DNA of 64,000 nt from Alcaligenaceae bacterium SAGV5 (GCA_009360345.1 SPDP01000005.1:124001-188000); one strand, 5' to 3'. Shown: positions 26,017 to 34,965, numbered from the stretch's first letter. A program made the numbers and translations. Notes: generated from the letters alone by a model not told the origin.

Positions 26017-27443
26017 GGCGCCTCCACCCCCTTCGCACCGGCGCCCAACAGGCCGCACAGGGGCTGGAGGCTGGCCGCCGCATCCAGCGTCCGGACCGCT
26101 TCCAGGATGTCCCGCGTGCGCTGCGCGCCCATGACAGGCTCGACGTTGACACGCAGTTTTTCCTCGAAGTCGGCGTCGGAGAAAGGCTTGAGCCGGTGTC
26201 CAGGCGGCGGGCCCGCCTCGCCGACGATCACCTCGCCGTTGTCGAGCGTGACTTCCACCCGGGCCAGGAATCCCGCGGCCGCCCCGCCGCTCAGTTCGGC
26301 GGCCGGTTCGGCCACGAGCCGGTCGTTGAGCAACGTCCGCACGTCGGGGCGCATGACCCGCTCCTTGTCGAAAGTGCCCGTGTCCACCCGGCCGTCGAGC
26401 AACGCCATCGCGACGATGCAAGGCAGCGAATGGTCGGCCGTCTCGCGCGACACGGGATGCCACGGGTCCGCACGCTGGCTGACCAGGTGGTCGTACACGC
26501 CCTCGTCCGCCCGCACGCGGATGCCGGCGATCCGCGCGGGATCGGGAATCCGGCGGCGCGCCTCCAGCGCGGCCTGGATGGCGCTCTGCCCGCGCGATCC
26601 GACCGGCCACAGCTTGTAGGTCACCCGTTCGACGGCCGACAGGGGCTGCGAGGGGTCGAGGCGGCGCAGCAGCGCCTCGCGGTCTTCGTCGGCCAGTTCG
26701 AGTCGGGCCAGGAAACCGTATTTGCCCTCGAACGGCCGGACCGCGCCTTCCGCGCCCGCCTCCGCCAGCAGGCAGGCATACACCGACTGCCTGACGGCGT
26801 CGCTGCCGTTGAACCGCTTCCACATGGTCAGGTCGCCGCGCCGGTTCAGGTCGTTGGACTCGACCTCCAGGCTGGCGGCATGGGGAATCACGGTGATCGC
26901 CAAGGCATCGGCGGTCTGCTCTTCCGACAGATCCAGCATGCGGGCCGCCGCGCACGTGCAGGCAATGGCCACGATATTCGGATAGTCCAGGCCGCCGTTG
27001 CGCAGGCGCAGGTTGTCGAACAACGCCACCGCGACCTCGTAGCCCAGCGCGATGGCGCCGATCAGCCGTTTGCCGTCGATGCCACGCCACTGCGCCAGGG
27101 CCATCAGCCCCGGGATCATGTCGCTGGGATGGCCGCCCGATTTACCGATGTACAGGTCGTTGTAGTCATAGGCCCGCAACGGCACGCCGTTCACCAGCGC
27201 CGCGGCCTCGGCGGTGACGCATTCGCCCGTTCCCCATATCGTCGCCCCCCGGGCCACGATGGCATGGCGCGCGTATCGCCGGGCCGCCACCGCGGCGGGA
27301 TGCGTCAGCGCGCCCAGCGCGACGGCCAGCGTATCCAGCAGCGCGGCCTTCACCGCGCGCTCCACCGGTGCGCCACAGTCCAGCGCCGCGTGCCGGGAAA
27401 ACGCGGCCAGGGCCTGCAGCATGCGATCGGAAGTCGTTGTCAC
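26013..27443 (-). CDS. MmgE/PrpD family protein
   Basis: 476 residues. AFSRHAALDCGAPVERAVKA..LLDTLAVALGAL, GHPSDMIPGLMALAQW and ALGYEVAVALFDNL mark the 2-methylcitrate dehydratase (MmgE/PrpD) family. Family members dehydrate or isomerise tricarboxylates or related hydroxy acids; related proteins act on cis-aconitate analogues. In this operon it may process a ring-cleavage product. A second member of the family is encoded at 54298. Confidence 0.88.
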   Translation of the reverse strand: MTTTSDRMLQALAAFSRHAALDCGAPVERAVKAALLDTLAVALGALTHPAAVAARRYARHAIVARGATIWGTGECVTAEAAALVNGVPLRAYDYNDLYIGKSGGHPSDMIPGLMALAQWRGIDGKRLIGAIALGYEVAVALFDNLRLRNGGLDYPNIVAIACTCAAARMLDLSEEQTADALAITVIPHAASLEVESNDLNRRGDLTMWKRFNGSDAVRQSVYACLLAEAGAEGAVRPFEGKYGFLARLELADEDREALLRRLDPSQPLSAVERVTYKLWPVGSRGQSAIQAALEARRRIPDPARIAGIRVRADEGVYDHLVSQRADPWHPVSRETADHSLPCIVAMALLDGRVDTGTFDKERVMRPDVRTLLNDRLVAEPAAELSGGAAAGFLARVEVTLDNGEVIVGEAGPPPGHRLKPFSDADFEEKLRVNVEPVMGAQRTRDILEAVRTLDAAASLQPLCGLLGAGAKGVEAP

Positions 27444-27477
27444 TGCCTTTCTCCAAGAATCCGGACCAATGCCGGGG

Positions 27478-28275
27478 TCAGGTGTAGCCCTGGGCCTTGG
27501 CGGCCCCTTGCGCCTCGCCCAGCGCCGCGCGGATTTCCTGGCGCGCGCCGGCCTGCAGCAAGGCGGAGTCCTTGATGACGGTGATCAGGCCAAAGCCACG
27601 TTCGGCATAGGCGCGCCCGGACACCCCCGTGGCGCACTGGATCCCGGCGACGATGCCGTGCCGGCGGCAGGCCTGGAAGATCCGCTCGACCGCGGCGACA
27701 TGCTCTGCTTCGGTCTTGTCCAGGTCCGGCGGCAGGCCCAGCCCCAGAGCCAGGTCGGCGGGGCCGATGTAGATGCCGTCCAGGCCCGGCGTGGAAGCGA
27801 TCTCGTCAATGTTGTCCAGCGCCTCGCGGGTCTCCACCATGACGAAGCACAGCACGGCGTTGCCCAGGGCCTGCGTGTCGCGCGTGGCACTGACCAGCGC
27901 GGCGCGGATGGGGCCATAGGACCGTATTCCCGTGGGCGGATAGCGGCAGGCCCGGACGGCCGCGGCGGCTTCCTCGCGGGAGTTGACCAGCGGCACGATG
28001 ACGCCCTGGGCGCCCGCGTCCAGCGCCTTGCCGATCATCCAGCCCTCGTTGGCCGGCACGCGCGTGAACGGCACGACGCCCCGCCCTTCGGCGGCGCGAT
28101 ACATGTCCAGCGTCTGTGCATAGTCGATCAGGCCATGCTGCTGGTCGACGCAGACATAACCCACGCCTTGCTGCGCGATCAACTCCACGGAAAACGGCGT
28201 AGGCAGGACCGCCCAGCCGCCGAACACCGGTTTCCCGGCCCGCCACGCTTCGCGTAAGACCCCCGCTGCGCTCAT
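27478..28275 (-). CDS. HpcH/HpaI family aldolase
   Basis: 265 residues from ATG 28275 (AAGGGGG upstream; an in-frame GTG at 28281 is possible). Class II pyruvate aldolase features: FGGWAVLPTPFSVELIAQQG, VCVDQQHGLIDY, RVPANEG, GAQGVIVPLVNSREEA, VMVETREALDNIDEI and GIYIGPADLALGLG. It would split a 4-hydroxy-2-oxo acid to pyruvate plus an aldehyde, a sensible last step after ring cleavage. First gene of the 28275-to-20644 operon, so read from the operator-bearing promoter. Confidence 0.9.
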   Translation of the reverse strand: MSAAGVLREAWRAGKPVFGGWAVLPTPFSVELIAQQGVGYVCVDQQHGLIDYAQTLDMYRAAEGRGVVPFTRVPANEGWMIGKALDAGAQGVIVPLVNSREEAAAAVRACRYPPTGIRSYGPIRAALVSATRDTQALGNAVLCFVMVETREALDNIDEIASTPGLDGIYIGPADLALGLGLPPDLDKTEAEHVAAVERIFQACRRHGIVAGIQCATGVSGRAYAERGFGLITVIKDSALLQAGARQEIRAALGEAQGAAKAQGYT

Positions 28276-28320
28276 CGCCACCCCCTTGAAATGGATGCAC
28301 TAAGATTACATCAACTTCAA

Positions 28321-28338
28321 AAAAAGGATACATTTTTA
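28321..28338. promoter_or_regulatory. Candidate GntR operator, copy 3
   Basis: AAAAAAG-GATA-CATTTTT, one mismatch in the left half to the inverted repeat AAAAATG/CATTTTT. It is 46 bp before the aldolase start and would sit over the promoter of the minus-strand dioxygenase operon. Confidence 0.55.
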
Positions 28339-28414
28339 TCATTAATATAGGGTTAACACCGAAAAATCCTACGTAAAACGGCGTTATCCGAGCATTTAAA
28401 GTCCGCTCGATTAT

Positions 28415-28432
28415 AAAAATGAATACATTTTT
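28415..28432. promoter_or_regulatory. Candidate GntR operator, copy 4 (perfect)
   Basis: AAAAATG-AATA-CATTTTT, perfect 7-bp arms with a 4-nt centre. It lies just before the GntR gene and 94 bp from copy 3, suited to autoregulation and looping across the divergent promoter. Confidence 0.6.
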
Positions 28433-28515
28433 GCGATTTTACAGATGTGATACTGTCTGAGGCACAAGCGCATCAAGACTTTCTCCAGGCATCATCGGAC
28501 TCACAGGGTGACTCA

Positions 28516-29319
28516 GTGACCCACGACTCGACCGGCAGCGACGCGGCGCTGCACCAGAGCAGCCAGGACGGCCCCCTTGCCGGACCGCCCCAGCCGCCGC
28601 CCGCCCAGCCTCGCGCCTCGCGCGGGGACCTGCACGACGTCTACGAACGTCTGCGCCACGACATCCTGAACGGCAGCATCCCGGCCGGATCCATGCTGAA
28701 CCAGGTGCATATCGCCAAGCGGTTGAACGTCAGCCGCACCCCGGTGCGGGAGGCGCTGCGCATGCTCCAGGCGGAAGGCCTGGTCGAGGTCAATTTCCAG
28801 CACAGGATCCGGGTCGTCCCCATCACGCCCGAGGAAATCGATTCGGTCTACGCCATGTGGCTGCTGATGGCCTGCCTGGGCATCTCTCTGACCGTGCCGC
28901 GCCTGGACGCGGAAGACATCGCGCGCATCCGCGCGGCGCTCGAGGCCATGAACGGCAGCCAGCCGGCGGGCGACTGGGCACACCGGCACATCGAGTTCCA
29001 CAAGTTGCTGATCATGCACGCGGGCGACCACATCGTTACCGCCTACGAGAATTGCCGCACCAACTCCGAACGCGCCCGCAAGTCGTTCATGGGGCGGCAG
29101 CAGCCGTATTCCTGGCTGGCGTCGGAAGAAGAACACAGCGCCCTGGTCGACGCCTACGCGGCGCGGGACCAGGACCGGGCGATCCAGATCATGAGCCGGC
29201 AGTTGTCCCGCATCGCGCTGACGGTGATGGGAAACATCGACCCCACCTACGAACCCACGGCGATCCGGCAGGCCATGAAACTGGTCGCGCGGCCCGCGGG
29301 CACGGCCACGGGCCGCTGA
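28516..29319 (+). CDS. GntR-family transcriptional regulator (FCD-type)
   Basis: 267 residues from GTG 28516, which has AGGG upstream; an in-frame GTG at 28447 would give 290 residues but is only 15 nt from the operator. Winged-helix domain: VYERLRHDILNGSIPAGSML..AKRLNVSRTPVREALRMLQA EGLV, then an all-helical ligand domain with HRHIEFHKLLIMHAG and SEEEHSALVDAYAARD metal/ligand residues. Divergent from the aldolase-dioxygenase operon and probably its repressor, acting through the four AAAAATG/CATTTTT sites. Confidence 0.88.
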   Translation: MTHDSTGSDAALHQSSQDGPLAGPPQPPPAQPRASRGDLHDVYERLRHDILNGSIPAGSMLNQVHIAKRLNVSRTPVREALRMLQAEGLVEVNFQHRIRVVPITPEEIDSVYAMWLLMACLGISLTVPRLDAEDIARIRAALEAMNGSQPAGDWAHRHIEFHKLLIMHAGDHIVTAYENCRTNSERARKSFMGRQQPYSWLASEEEHSALVDAYAARDQDRAIQIMSRQLSRIALTVMGNIDPTYEPTAIRQAMKLVARPAGTATGR

Positions 29320-29332
29320 CCGCCCCGCGGAA

Positions 29333-31270
29333 TCAGCCCCGCTTGCTTTCGAGCAGTTCCCAGCGTTCGAGCCTGGCCATGAGCTCGTCCTCGATCTCCG
29401 TCAGGCGCTGCTGGATCGCGGCCGCGCCGGCCGGATCGTCGCGGTAGATCGATCCGTCGGCCAGCTTGCCCGTCAGCTCCTGCTGCTCGGCCTCCAGGGC
29501 GGCGATGGCCTCGGGCAGGCCGTCCAGTTCCTTCGCTTCCCAGGAGCTCAGCCGCGAGCGGCCGGGCTTGGCCGGCACCGACATCGCAGGCGCGGGAACG
29601 GGGGGCGCGTCGCGAACGGCTTCACGCACGGGCCTGGCCACGGCCGGCTTCGCTTCATCGGCCCTGGCCCGCTGCGTTGCCCAGTCGTCGTAGCCGCCCA
29701 CGTAGTCGCGCCAGCGCGCGTCGCCCTCGTAGGCGATGGTCTGCGTCACGACGTTGTCCAGGAACATACGATCGTGGCTGACGAGAAAAACCGTCCCCGA
29801 GTAGTCCTGCAACAGCTCCTCCAGCAGCTCCAGCGTCTCGATGTCGAGATCGTTGGTGGGTTCGTCCAGCACCAGCACGTTGGCCGGCCGCGCGAACAGC
29901 CGCGCCAGCAGCAACCGGGCGCGCTCCCCTCCCGACAGGCTCTTGACCGGCGAACGCGCCCGCTCGGGCGCGAACAGGAAGTCGCCCAGGTAGCTCATCA
30001 CGTGCTTGCGCTGGCCGTTGATCTCTATCCACTCGCTGCCCGGGCTGATGACATCGGCCAGGGCCATGTCCTCGTCCAGTTGGCTGCGCATCTGGTCGAA
30101 GTAGGCCACGGACAGGTTCGTGCCCTGCCGGACCGAGCCGGTGTCGGGCGCCAATTCGCCCAGGATGAGCTTGAGCAGCGTGGTCTTGCCCGCGCCGTTG
30201 GGTCCGATCAGGCCGATGCGGTCGCCGCGCATGACCGTGGTCGAGAACGACCGGATGACCGCCCTGTCGCCGAACGACTTCGACACCTCGGTCAGTTCGG
30301 CCACCAGCTTGCCCGAACGCTGCCCCTCGGCCACGTCGATCGTGACCTTGCCCATGCGCTCGCGCCGCTCGGCCCGCTGCACGCGCAACTGCTCCAGCCG
30401 CTTGACCCGCCCGACGCTGCGGGTGCGGCGCGCCTCGACGCCCTTGCGTATCCATACCTCTTCCTGGGCCAGGAGCTTGTCGAAGCGCGCCTGCTCCAGC
30501 CGTTCGGCCTCCAGCATCTCGGCCTTGCGCGCCTGGTAGGTGGAGAACGCGCCCGGGAAGCTGGCGAGCTCGCCGCGATCGAGTTCGACGATGCGGGTGG
30601 CGACCGCATCCAGGAAACGGCGATCATGGGTGATGAAGACGATGCTGCCGGGAAAGGCCTTCAGCAACTCCTCGAGCCAGGCGATGGCCTGGAAGTCCAG
30701 GTGGTTGGTCGGCTCATCCAGCAACAACAGGTCGGGATCGCCCAGCAGCGCCCGGGCGAGCGCCACCCGCTTGCGCGTGCCGCCCGACAATCCCGCCACC
30801 GGTGCATCGGCCGGCAGGTTCAGCCGGACCAGCGTGGCCTCGACACGGGCCTGCACCGTCCAGCCATCGTGGGCCTCCAGGTCCGCCTGCAAGGATTGCA
30901 GCCGGGCCAGGAGCGCGTCGTGGTCCGCCCCGCCGGTCGCCTCCGCCAGGTCGTGGGTCAGGCGCTGGTAGGCACGCAGCAGATCGCGCCCTTTCGCCAG
31001 GCCCTCGCTGACGGCGTCGAACACGGTGCCCGACTCGTCGAACACCGGCTCCTGCTCCACCGTGGCGACCTTCAGTCCGTCCTGGCGCGAGATCGAGCCG
31101 TCATCCGGCACGGAGCGGCCATCCAGCAACTTGAGCAGCGACGATTTGCCGGTGCCGTTGCGGCCGATCAGCCCCACCCGCTCACCGGCCTCCACCGAAA
31201 AGTTGGCGCGATGCAGGAGAGGGACGTGGCCATAGGCCAGTTCGATGTCGGTCAGAGCGATGAGAGCCAT
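29333..31270 (-). CDS. uup: ABC-F family ATPase, Uup-like
   Basis: 645 residues with two ABC modules and no membrane segment. First Walker A is GRNGTGKSS at 36-44, the second GPNGAGKTT; signatures are LSGGTRKRVALARALL and LSGGERARLLLARLF. A C-terminal coiled coil (EAKELDGLPEAIAALEAEQQ.. to the end) is typical of Uup. ABC-F proteins act on ribosomes; Uup also affects precise excision of transposons in E. coli. Probably monocistronic. Confidence 0.92.
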   Translation of the reverse strand: MALIALTDIELAYGHVPLLHRANFSVEAGERVGLIGRNGTGKSSLLKLLDGRSVPDDGSISRQDGLKVATVEQEPVFDESGTVFDAVSEGLAKGRDLLRAYQRLTHDLAEATGGADHDALLARLQSLQADLEAHDGWTVQARVEATLVRLNLPADAPVAGLSGGTRKRVALARALLGDPDLLLLDEPTNHLDFQAIAWLEELLKAFPGSIVFITHDRRFLDAVATRIVELDRGELASFPGAFSTYQARKAEMLEAERLEQARFDKLLAQEEVWIRKGVEARRTRSVGRVKRLEQLRVQRAERRERMGKVTIDVAEGQRSGKLVAELTEVSKSFGDRAVIRSFSTTVMRGDRIGLIGPNGAGKTTLLKLILGELAPDTGSVRQGTNLSVAYFDQMRSQLDEDMALADVISPGSEWIEINGQRKHVMSYLGDFLFAPERARSPVKSLSGGERARLLLARLFARPANVLVLDEPTNDLDIETLELLEELLQDYSGTVFLVSHDRMFLDNVVTQTIAYEGDARWRDYVGGYDDWATQRARADEAKPAVARPVREAVRDAPPVPAPAMSVPAKPGRSRLSSWEAKELDGLPEAIAALEAEQQELTGKLADGSIYRDDPAGAAAIQQRLTEIEDELMARLERWELLESKRG

Positions 31271-31323
31271 GAAGCGCGCCGGGCGGGCCGGTCAAGGAAG
31301 GGGTGGAACGGAAACGGAAATGA

Positions 31324-31410
31324 CCCCCACGCTTGCAGCTACGCGGCGGCGCTGCCCCCCAAGGGGGCGCTTTTTGCCCTGGGGCGGCCCGGCGGCAAAA
31401 AGCGCCCTGG
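31324..31410. repeat. GC-rich intergenic repeat with long inverted repeat
   Basis: Core cgcttgcagctacgcggcggcgctg resembles the element at 24309. It is followed by perfect 14-bp arms GGGCGCTTTTTGCC (31365-31378) and GGCAAAAAGCGCCC (31394-31407), a stem with T/A runs that could act as a two-way terminator between erpA and uup. Confidence 0.5.
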
Positions 31411-31482
31411 CTTGCGCGAGGGCGCCCTGGAGGAGAGGACGAAGCGGCCGCGGCCCCGTGTCGGGGGCCCCGGCGCCTGGAC

Positions 31483-31851
31483 CTAGACCGAAAACGACGA
31501 CCCGCAGCCGCAGGTGGAGGTTGCGTTCGGGTTCTTGATGACGAACTGCGCGCCTTCCAGGCCTTCCTTGTAGTCGATCTCGGCGCCGGCCAGGTACTGG
31601 AAGCTCATGGAGTCGATCAGCAATTGCACGCCGTTCTTGTCCAGTTGCGTGTCGTCCTCGTTGACGTCTTCATCGAACGTGAAGCCGTACTGGAAGCCGG
31701 AACAGCCGCCGCCCTGCACGAAGACGCGCAGCTTGAGCGCCGAATTGCCTTCTTCGTCGATCAGCTCCTTGACCTTGGCGGCCGCTGCATCGGTGAAGAC
31801 GAGGCCCATCGGAGGGGCTTCGAGGCTGGCTTGTTCCACTGCTGCGTTCAT
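31483..31851 (-). CDS. erpA: Iron-sulfur cluster insertion protein ErpA
   Basis: 122 residues from ATG 31851, with AAGGAG upstream. A-type carrier with Cys50 (GGGCSGFQYGF), Cys114 and Cys116 (STCGCGSSFSV), the three conserved ligands. It delivers 4Fe-4S clusters to apo-enzymes. The window also encodes several iron-sulfur enzymes but those use 2Fe-2S Rieske centres, so the link is not specific. Monocistronic by spacing. Confidence 0.96.
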   Translation of the reverse strand: MNAAVEQASLEAPPMGLVFTDAAAAKVKELIDEEGNSALKLRVFVQGGGCSGFQYGFTFDEDVNEDDTQLDKNGVQLLIDSMSFQYLAGAEIDYKEGLEGAQFVIKNPNATSTCGCGSSFSV

Positions 31852-32052
31852 GACTGCTCCTTGCCTGCGCGTGGGCACGGCCCGTGCCGCGCATGCGCTG
31901 TAAATCGTCTGGTTAATGGGTAATTCAACCGCTATTGGCGCCTGATTTCAACCCTTGCGCCGCCAGGGACACTACAAGACGGCGCCTGCCCGCCCCGTCG
32001 GCGGCCATACCGCTTAGATGCGGGCACACCGCCAAGGTTCAAGCCCGCCGCC

Positions 32053-32856
32053 TCAAGCCGGCAGGTTGACGGTACTTTGCGAACGCACCACGCCTCCCTC
32101 GACCACCCGCACGGTAACACTGCGCACCACGAAACCCGCCGGGACCGCCAGCGAACCCTCGGCCCGCTGATACTGCCTGAACCGCAATACCAGTGGATCG
32201 GCCACCGGCGGGGCCACCACCGGGGCGGCTTCGCCGTCGCCCGCCTCGGCCGGAACCGAGAACGGATGGAGTTCCACCGTGGCCACCGCGCCCGCGCGCA
32301 CGCCGGACGCCGAGAACTGCAAGCGCCCGCTGAATTCGCCCGAAGGCCGCCCGCCACGCATCAGCAAGACCCGATAGCGCAGCAACTCGCCCTGCCGCTC
32401 CAGCTCCGCCGACCGGATATTGACCTGGGCCTGGCGCGGATCCATGGGAATGAGCTGGTCGAAAAAAGCCAGGTCATTGCGCATGTCGCCCATTTCCTTC
32501 TGCGCGGCCCGCAAATCGACCGCGAACTGCTCCTTGGCCGCGCGTTCGATTTCCAGGCGGCTTTCCGAGGCCGCGAGACTGCCCTGCAAACGCTCGTTGT
32601 CGGCGATCAGGCGCTGGTTTTCTGCGCGCAACTGCGCCAGCTCGGAGGCCGAGACCTGCGGCCCGCCGAACACCCGCCGCGCCGACTCGTACAGCCCCGT
32701 CCCCAGGGCCGCGCCCAGCGCCAGCAGCAGCACCAGGACCACGACCCGCCACGGCGAAGCCGCCGGCAACACCGACTCGTCGGTCCGCGCGCCCGGCGCC
32801 GCGCCGCGCCGCAACCTGCGCGGCACCAGCGCCGGAAACAGCGGCCGCCGCTTCAT
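32053..32856 (-). CDS. DUF6776-family membrane-anchored coiled-coil protein
   Basis: 267 residues. Arg-rich cytoplasmic N-terminus, one membrane helix (about 36-58, WRVVVLVLLLALGAALGTGL), then a heptad region (SASELAQLRAENQRLIADNE..) and a C-terminal beta-rich part. Matches the conserved Burkholderiales DUF6776 proteins; function unknown. The ATG overlaps the argC stop (TGATG), so it is translationally coupled to argC. Confidence 0.75.
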   Translation of the reverse strand: MKRRPLFPALVPRRLRRGAAPGARTDESVLPAASPWRVVVLVLLLALGAALGTGLYESARRVFGGPQVSASELAQLRAENQRLIADNERLQGSLAASESRLEIERAAKEQFAVDLRAAQKEMGDMRNDLAFFDQLIPMDPRQAQVNIRSAELERQGELLRYRVLLMRGGRPSGEFSGRLQFSASGVRAGAVATVELHPFSVPAEAGDGEAAPVVAPPVADPLVLRFRQYQRAEGSLAVPAGFVVRSVTVRVVEGGVVRSQSTVNLPA

Positions 32857-33914
32857 CAGGGCAGCACCGCCACTTGGCCGAGCCCGGCATCCTCGGGCAA
32901 GCCGAACATCAGGTTCATGTTCTGCACGGCCTGGCCGGATGCACCCTTCACCAGGTTGTCCTGCACCACCAGCACGACCAGCTGGTCGCCGTTGCCCGGC
33001 CGGTGCACGGCGATCCGGATCATGTTGGAGGCCCGCACCGAACGGGTCTCGGGCGTGCTGCCGGCGGGCATCACATCGACGAACGGCTCATCGGCGTAGC
33101 GCTGCTCGAACAGCTTCTGGAAATCGACGCCGCGCGCCCTGGAATCGATGCGGGCATAGATGGTCGAGTGCATGCCGCGCACCATCGGCGTCAGGTGCGG
33201 AACGAAGGTCAGTCCGACAGGCCCGCCGTGCAGGGACTGCAGGTGCTCGACGATCTCGGGATGATGGCGGTGGCCCGACACGCCATAGGCCTTGAAGTTA
33301 TCGCTGGCTTCCGAGAACAGGATATGCAGCTCGGCCTTGCGTCCGGCGCCGGTGACCCCCGACTTGCAGTCGGCGATGAGCGTGGACGCATCCACCAGCG
33401 GCGACGCGCCGGCCCGGCCTTCGAGCAAGGGCGCCAGGCCCAGCAGCACGGTGGTCGGGTAGCAGCCGGGATTGCCCACGACCCGCGCGCCGCGGATCTT
33501 CTCGCGGTTCAGCTCGACCAGGCCATAGACCGATTCGCGCAGCACGTCGGGGCAGGCGTGCGGCATCTTGTACCACTTCTCGAACGAAGCCAGATCCTGC
33601 AGCCGGAAATCGGCGGCCAGGTCGATGATCTTGACCCCCGCGGCCAGTAGTTCCTGCGCCTGCGCCATGGCCACGCCATGGGGCGTCGCGAAGAACACCA
33701 CGTCGCATTCGGGCAGCCGCGCCTTGTCGGGCGACGAGAACGCCAGGTCCACCTTGCCGCGCAGGTTGGAGTACATGTCGGCCACCGGCATGCCATCTTC
33801 CTTGCGCGAGGTGATCGCCGTCAGTTCCGCGTGCGGATGCTGCGACAACAGGCGCAGCAGCTCGACACCGGTGTAGCCCGTGCCGCCGACGATACCTACT
33901 TTGATCTTGGCCAT
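32856..33914 (-). CDS. argC: N-acetyl-gamma-glutamyl-phosphate reductase
   Basis: 352 residues from ATG 33914 (AGGAG at a good distance). MAKIKVGIVGGTGYTGVELL gives the NADP site; catalytic Cys151 lies in VVGNPGCYPTTVLL; GHRHHPEI and HLTPMVRGM are conserved substrate-side segments. It reduces N-acetylglutamyl phosphate to the semialdehyde in arginine synthesis. The position downstream of rplM-rpsI is conserved in Burkholderiales; a terminator at 34052-34080 separates them. Confidence 0.97.
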   Translation of the reverse strand: MAKIKVGIVGGTGYTGVELLRLLSQHPHAELTAITSRKEDGMPVADMYSNLRGKVDLAFSSPDKARLPECDVVFFATPHGVAMAQAQELLAAGVKIIDLAADFRLQDLASFEKWYKMPHACPDVLRESVYGLVELNREKIRGARVVGNPGCYPTTVLLGLAPLLEGRAGASPLVDASTLIADCKSGVTGAGRKAELHILFSEASDNFKAYGVSGHRHHPEIVEHLQSLHGGPVGLTFVPHLTPMVRGMHSTIYARIDSRARGVDFQKLFEQRYADEPFVDVMPAGSTPETRSVRASNMIRIAVHRPGNGDQLVVLVVQDNLVKGASGQAVQNMNLMFGLPEDAGLGQVAVLP

Positions 33915-34051
33915 TGCAATCTCCTGGAGTCCCTTGCGCCTCCCGGCCCGGGAAAGCGGGACGGTGCCCGACGACAGATGATGAGAGTAAGAATACCCCA
34001 CGCCCGCCGGCATCGATGTGACGGCCTGCTGGCAGGAGCGCCTCCCGAGGC

Positions 34052-34080
34052 AAAAAAAAGGCCGCATCGCTGCGGCCTTT
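34052..34080 (-). terminator. Rho-independent terminator of rplM-rpsI
   Basis: On the minus strand GGCCGCA-GCGA-TGCGGCC followed by eight T (34052-34059). It lies 55 nt after the rpsI stop and upstream of argC. Confidence 0.85.
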
Positions 34081-34133
34081 CTGGTCTCGCCCGCCGGCCG
34101 GGGCCGGAACGGGACGAGGGGGATCGAAGCCGA

Positions 34134-34526
34134 TCAGCGCTTGCTGAACTGCTTGCGACGTCGCGCCTTGTGCAGACCGACCTTCTTGCGCTCGACCTCG
34201 CGGGCATCGCGAGTGACGAAGCCGGCCTGCGACAGCGCGGGCTTGAGCGTCGCGTCGTAGTCGATCAGCGCGCGGGTGATGCCGTGGCGCACCGCGCCGG
34301 CCTGCCCGGTCACGCCGCCACCGTCGACGTTGACGTGGAAGTCGAAGCTTTCCAGGTGGCCGGTCAGTTCCAGCGGCTGGCGAACGATCATGCGGCCGGT
34401 CTCGCGAGCGAAGTACTCGTCCACGGGCTTGCCGTTGACGGTGATCTTGCCCGAGCCCTTCTTCAGGAACACGCGCGCTACCGAGGTCTTGCGGCGGCCG
34501 GTTCCATAATTCCAGTTACCGATCAT
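34134..34526 (-). CDS. rpsI: 30S ribosomal protein S9
   Basis: 130 residues; MIGNWNYGTGRRKTSVARVF, VNVDGGGVTGQAGAVRHGIT and the basic tail KVGLHKARRRKQFSKR are diagnostic. It binds 16S rRNA and its C-terminal tail reaches the P-site tRNA. It follows rplM by 10 nt, the universal pairing. Confidence 0.98.
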   Translation of the reverse strand: MIGNWNYGTGRRKTSVARVFLKKGSGKITVNGKPVDEYFARETGRMIVRQPLELTGHLESFDFHVNVDGGGVTGQAGAVRHGITRALIDYDATLKPALSQAGFVTRDAREVERKKVGLHKARRRKQFSKR

Positions 34527-34536
34527 GCGCGGCTCC

Positions 34537-34965
34537 TCAGATGTCCAGCAGCTTGGGCTGCTGGGCGGTGTGCGGATGTTCGGATCCTGCGTACACCTTC
34601 AGCTTCTTGATCATGGCGTAGCCCAGGGGACCCTTGGGCAGCATGCCCTTGACGGCCTTCTGGATCGCACGACCAGGAAAACGCTGCTGCATCTTCAGGA
34701 ACGTGGTTTCGGTGATACCGCCGGGATAGCCCGAGTGGCGGTAGTAGCGCTTGTCTTGCGCCTTATTGCCGGTGACGACGATATCGGCGGCGTTGATGAT
34801 GACGATGTAGTCGCCGGTATCGACGTGAGGCGTGAATTCAGGCTTGTGTTTACCGCGCAAACGGTGTGCGACTTCGCTGGCCACACGACCTAGGACTTTG
34901 CCCTTGGCGTCAATCACGTACCAGTCACGCGTCACTTCATGCGGTTTCGCAACGAAGGTTTTCAT
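34537..34965 (-). CDS. rplM: 50S ribosomal protein L13
   Basis: 142 residues from ATG 34965 (MKTFVAKPHEVTRDWYVIDA..). GDYIVIINA, YRHSGYPGGI and VKGMLPKGPLG are conserved L13 blocks. It is an early assembly protein of the 50S subunit. A longer open frame upstream has no homology. Leader of about 115 nt from the predicted promoter. Confidence 0.98.
   Translation of the reverse strand: MKTFVAKPHEVTRDWYVIDAKGKVLGRVASEVAHRLRGKHKPEFTPHVDTGDYIVIINAADIVVTGNKAQDKRYYRHSGYPGGITETTFLKMQQRFPGRAIQKAVKGMLPKGPLGYAMIKKLKVYAGSEHPHTAQQPKLLDI

Noticed and set aside
24724..27090. 788-codon frame joining the MmgE/PrpD region to the ferredoxin reductase
   Set aside because: Only the part from 26016 is homologous to a reductase; the earlier part is an out-of-frame reading of the MmgE/PrpD gene. 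The ATGA overlap fixes the true start.
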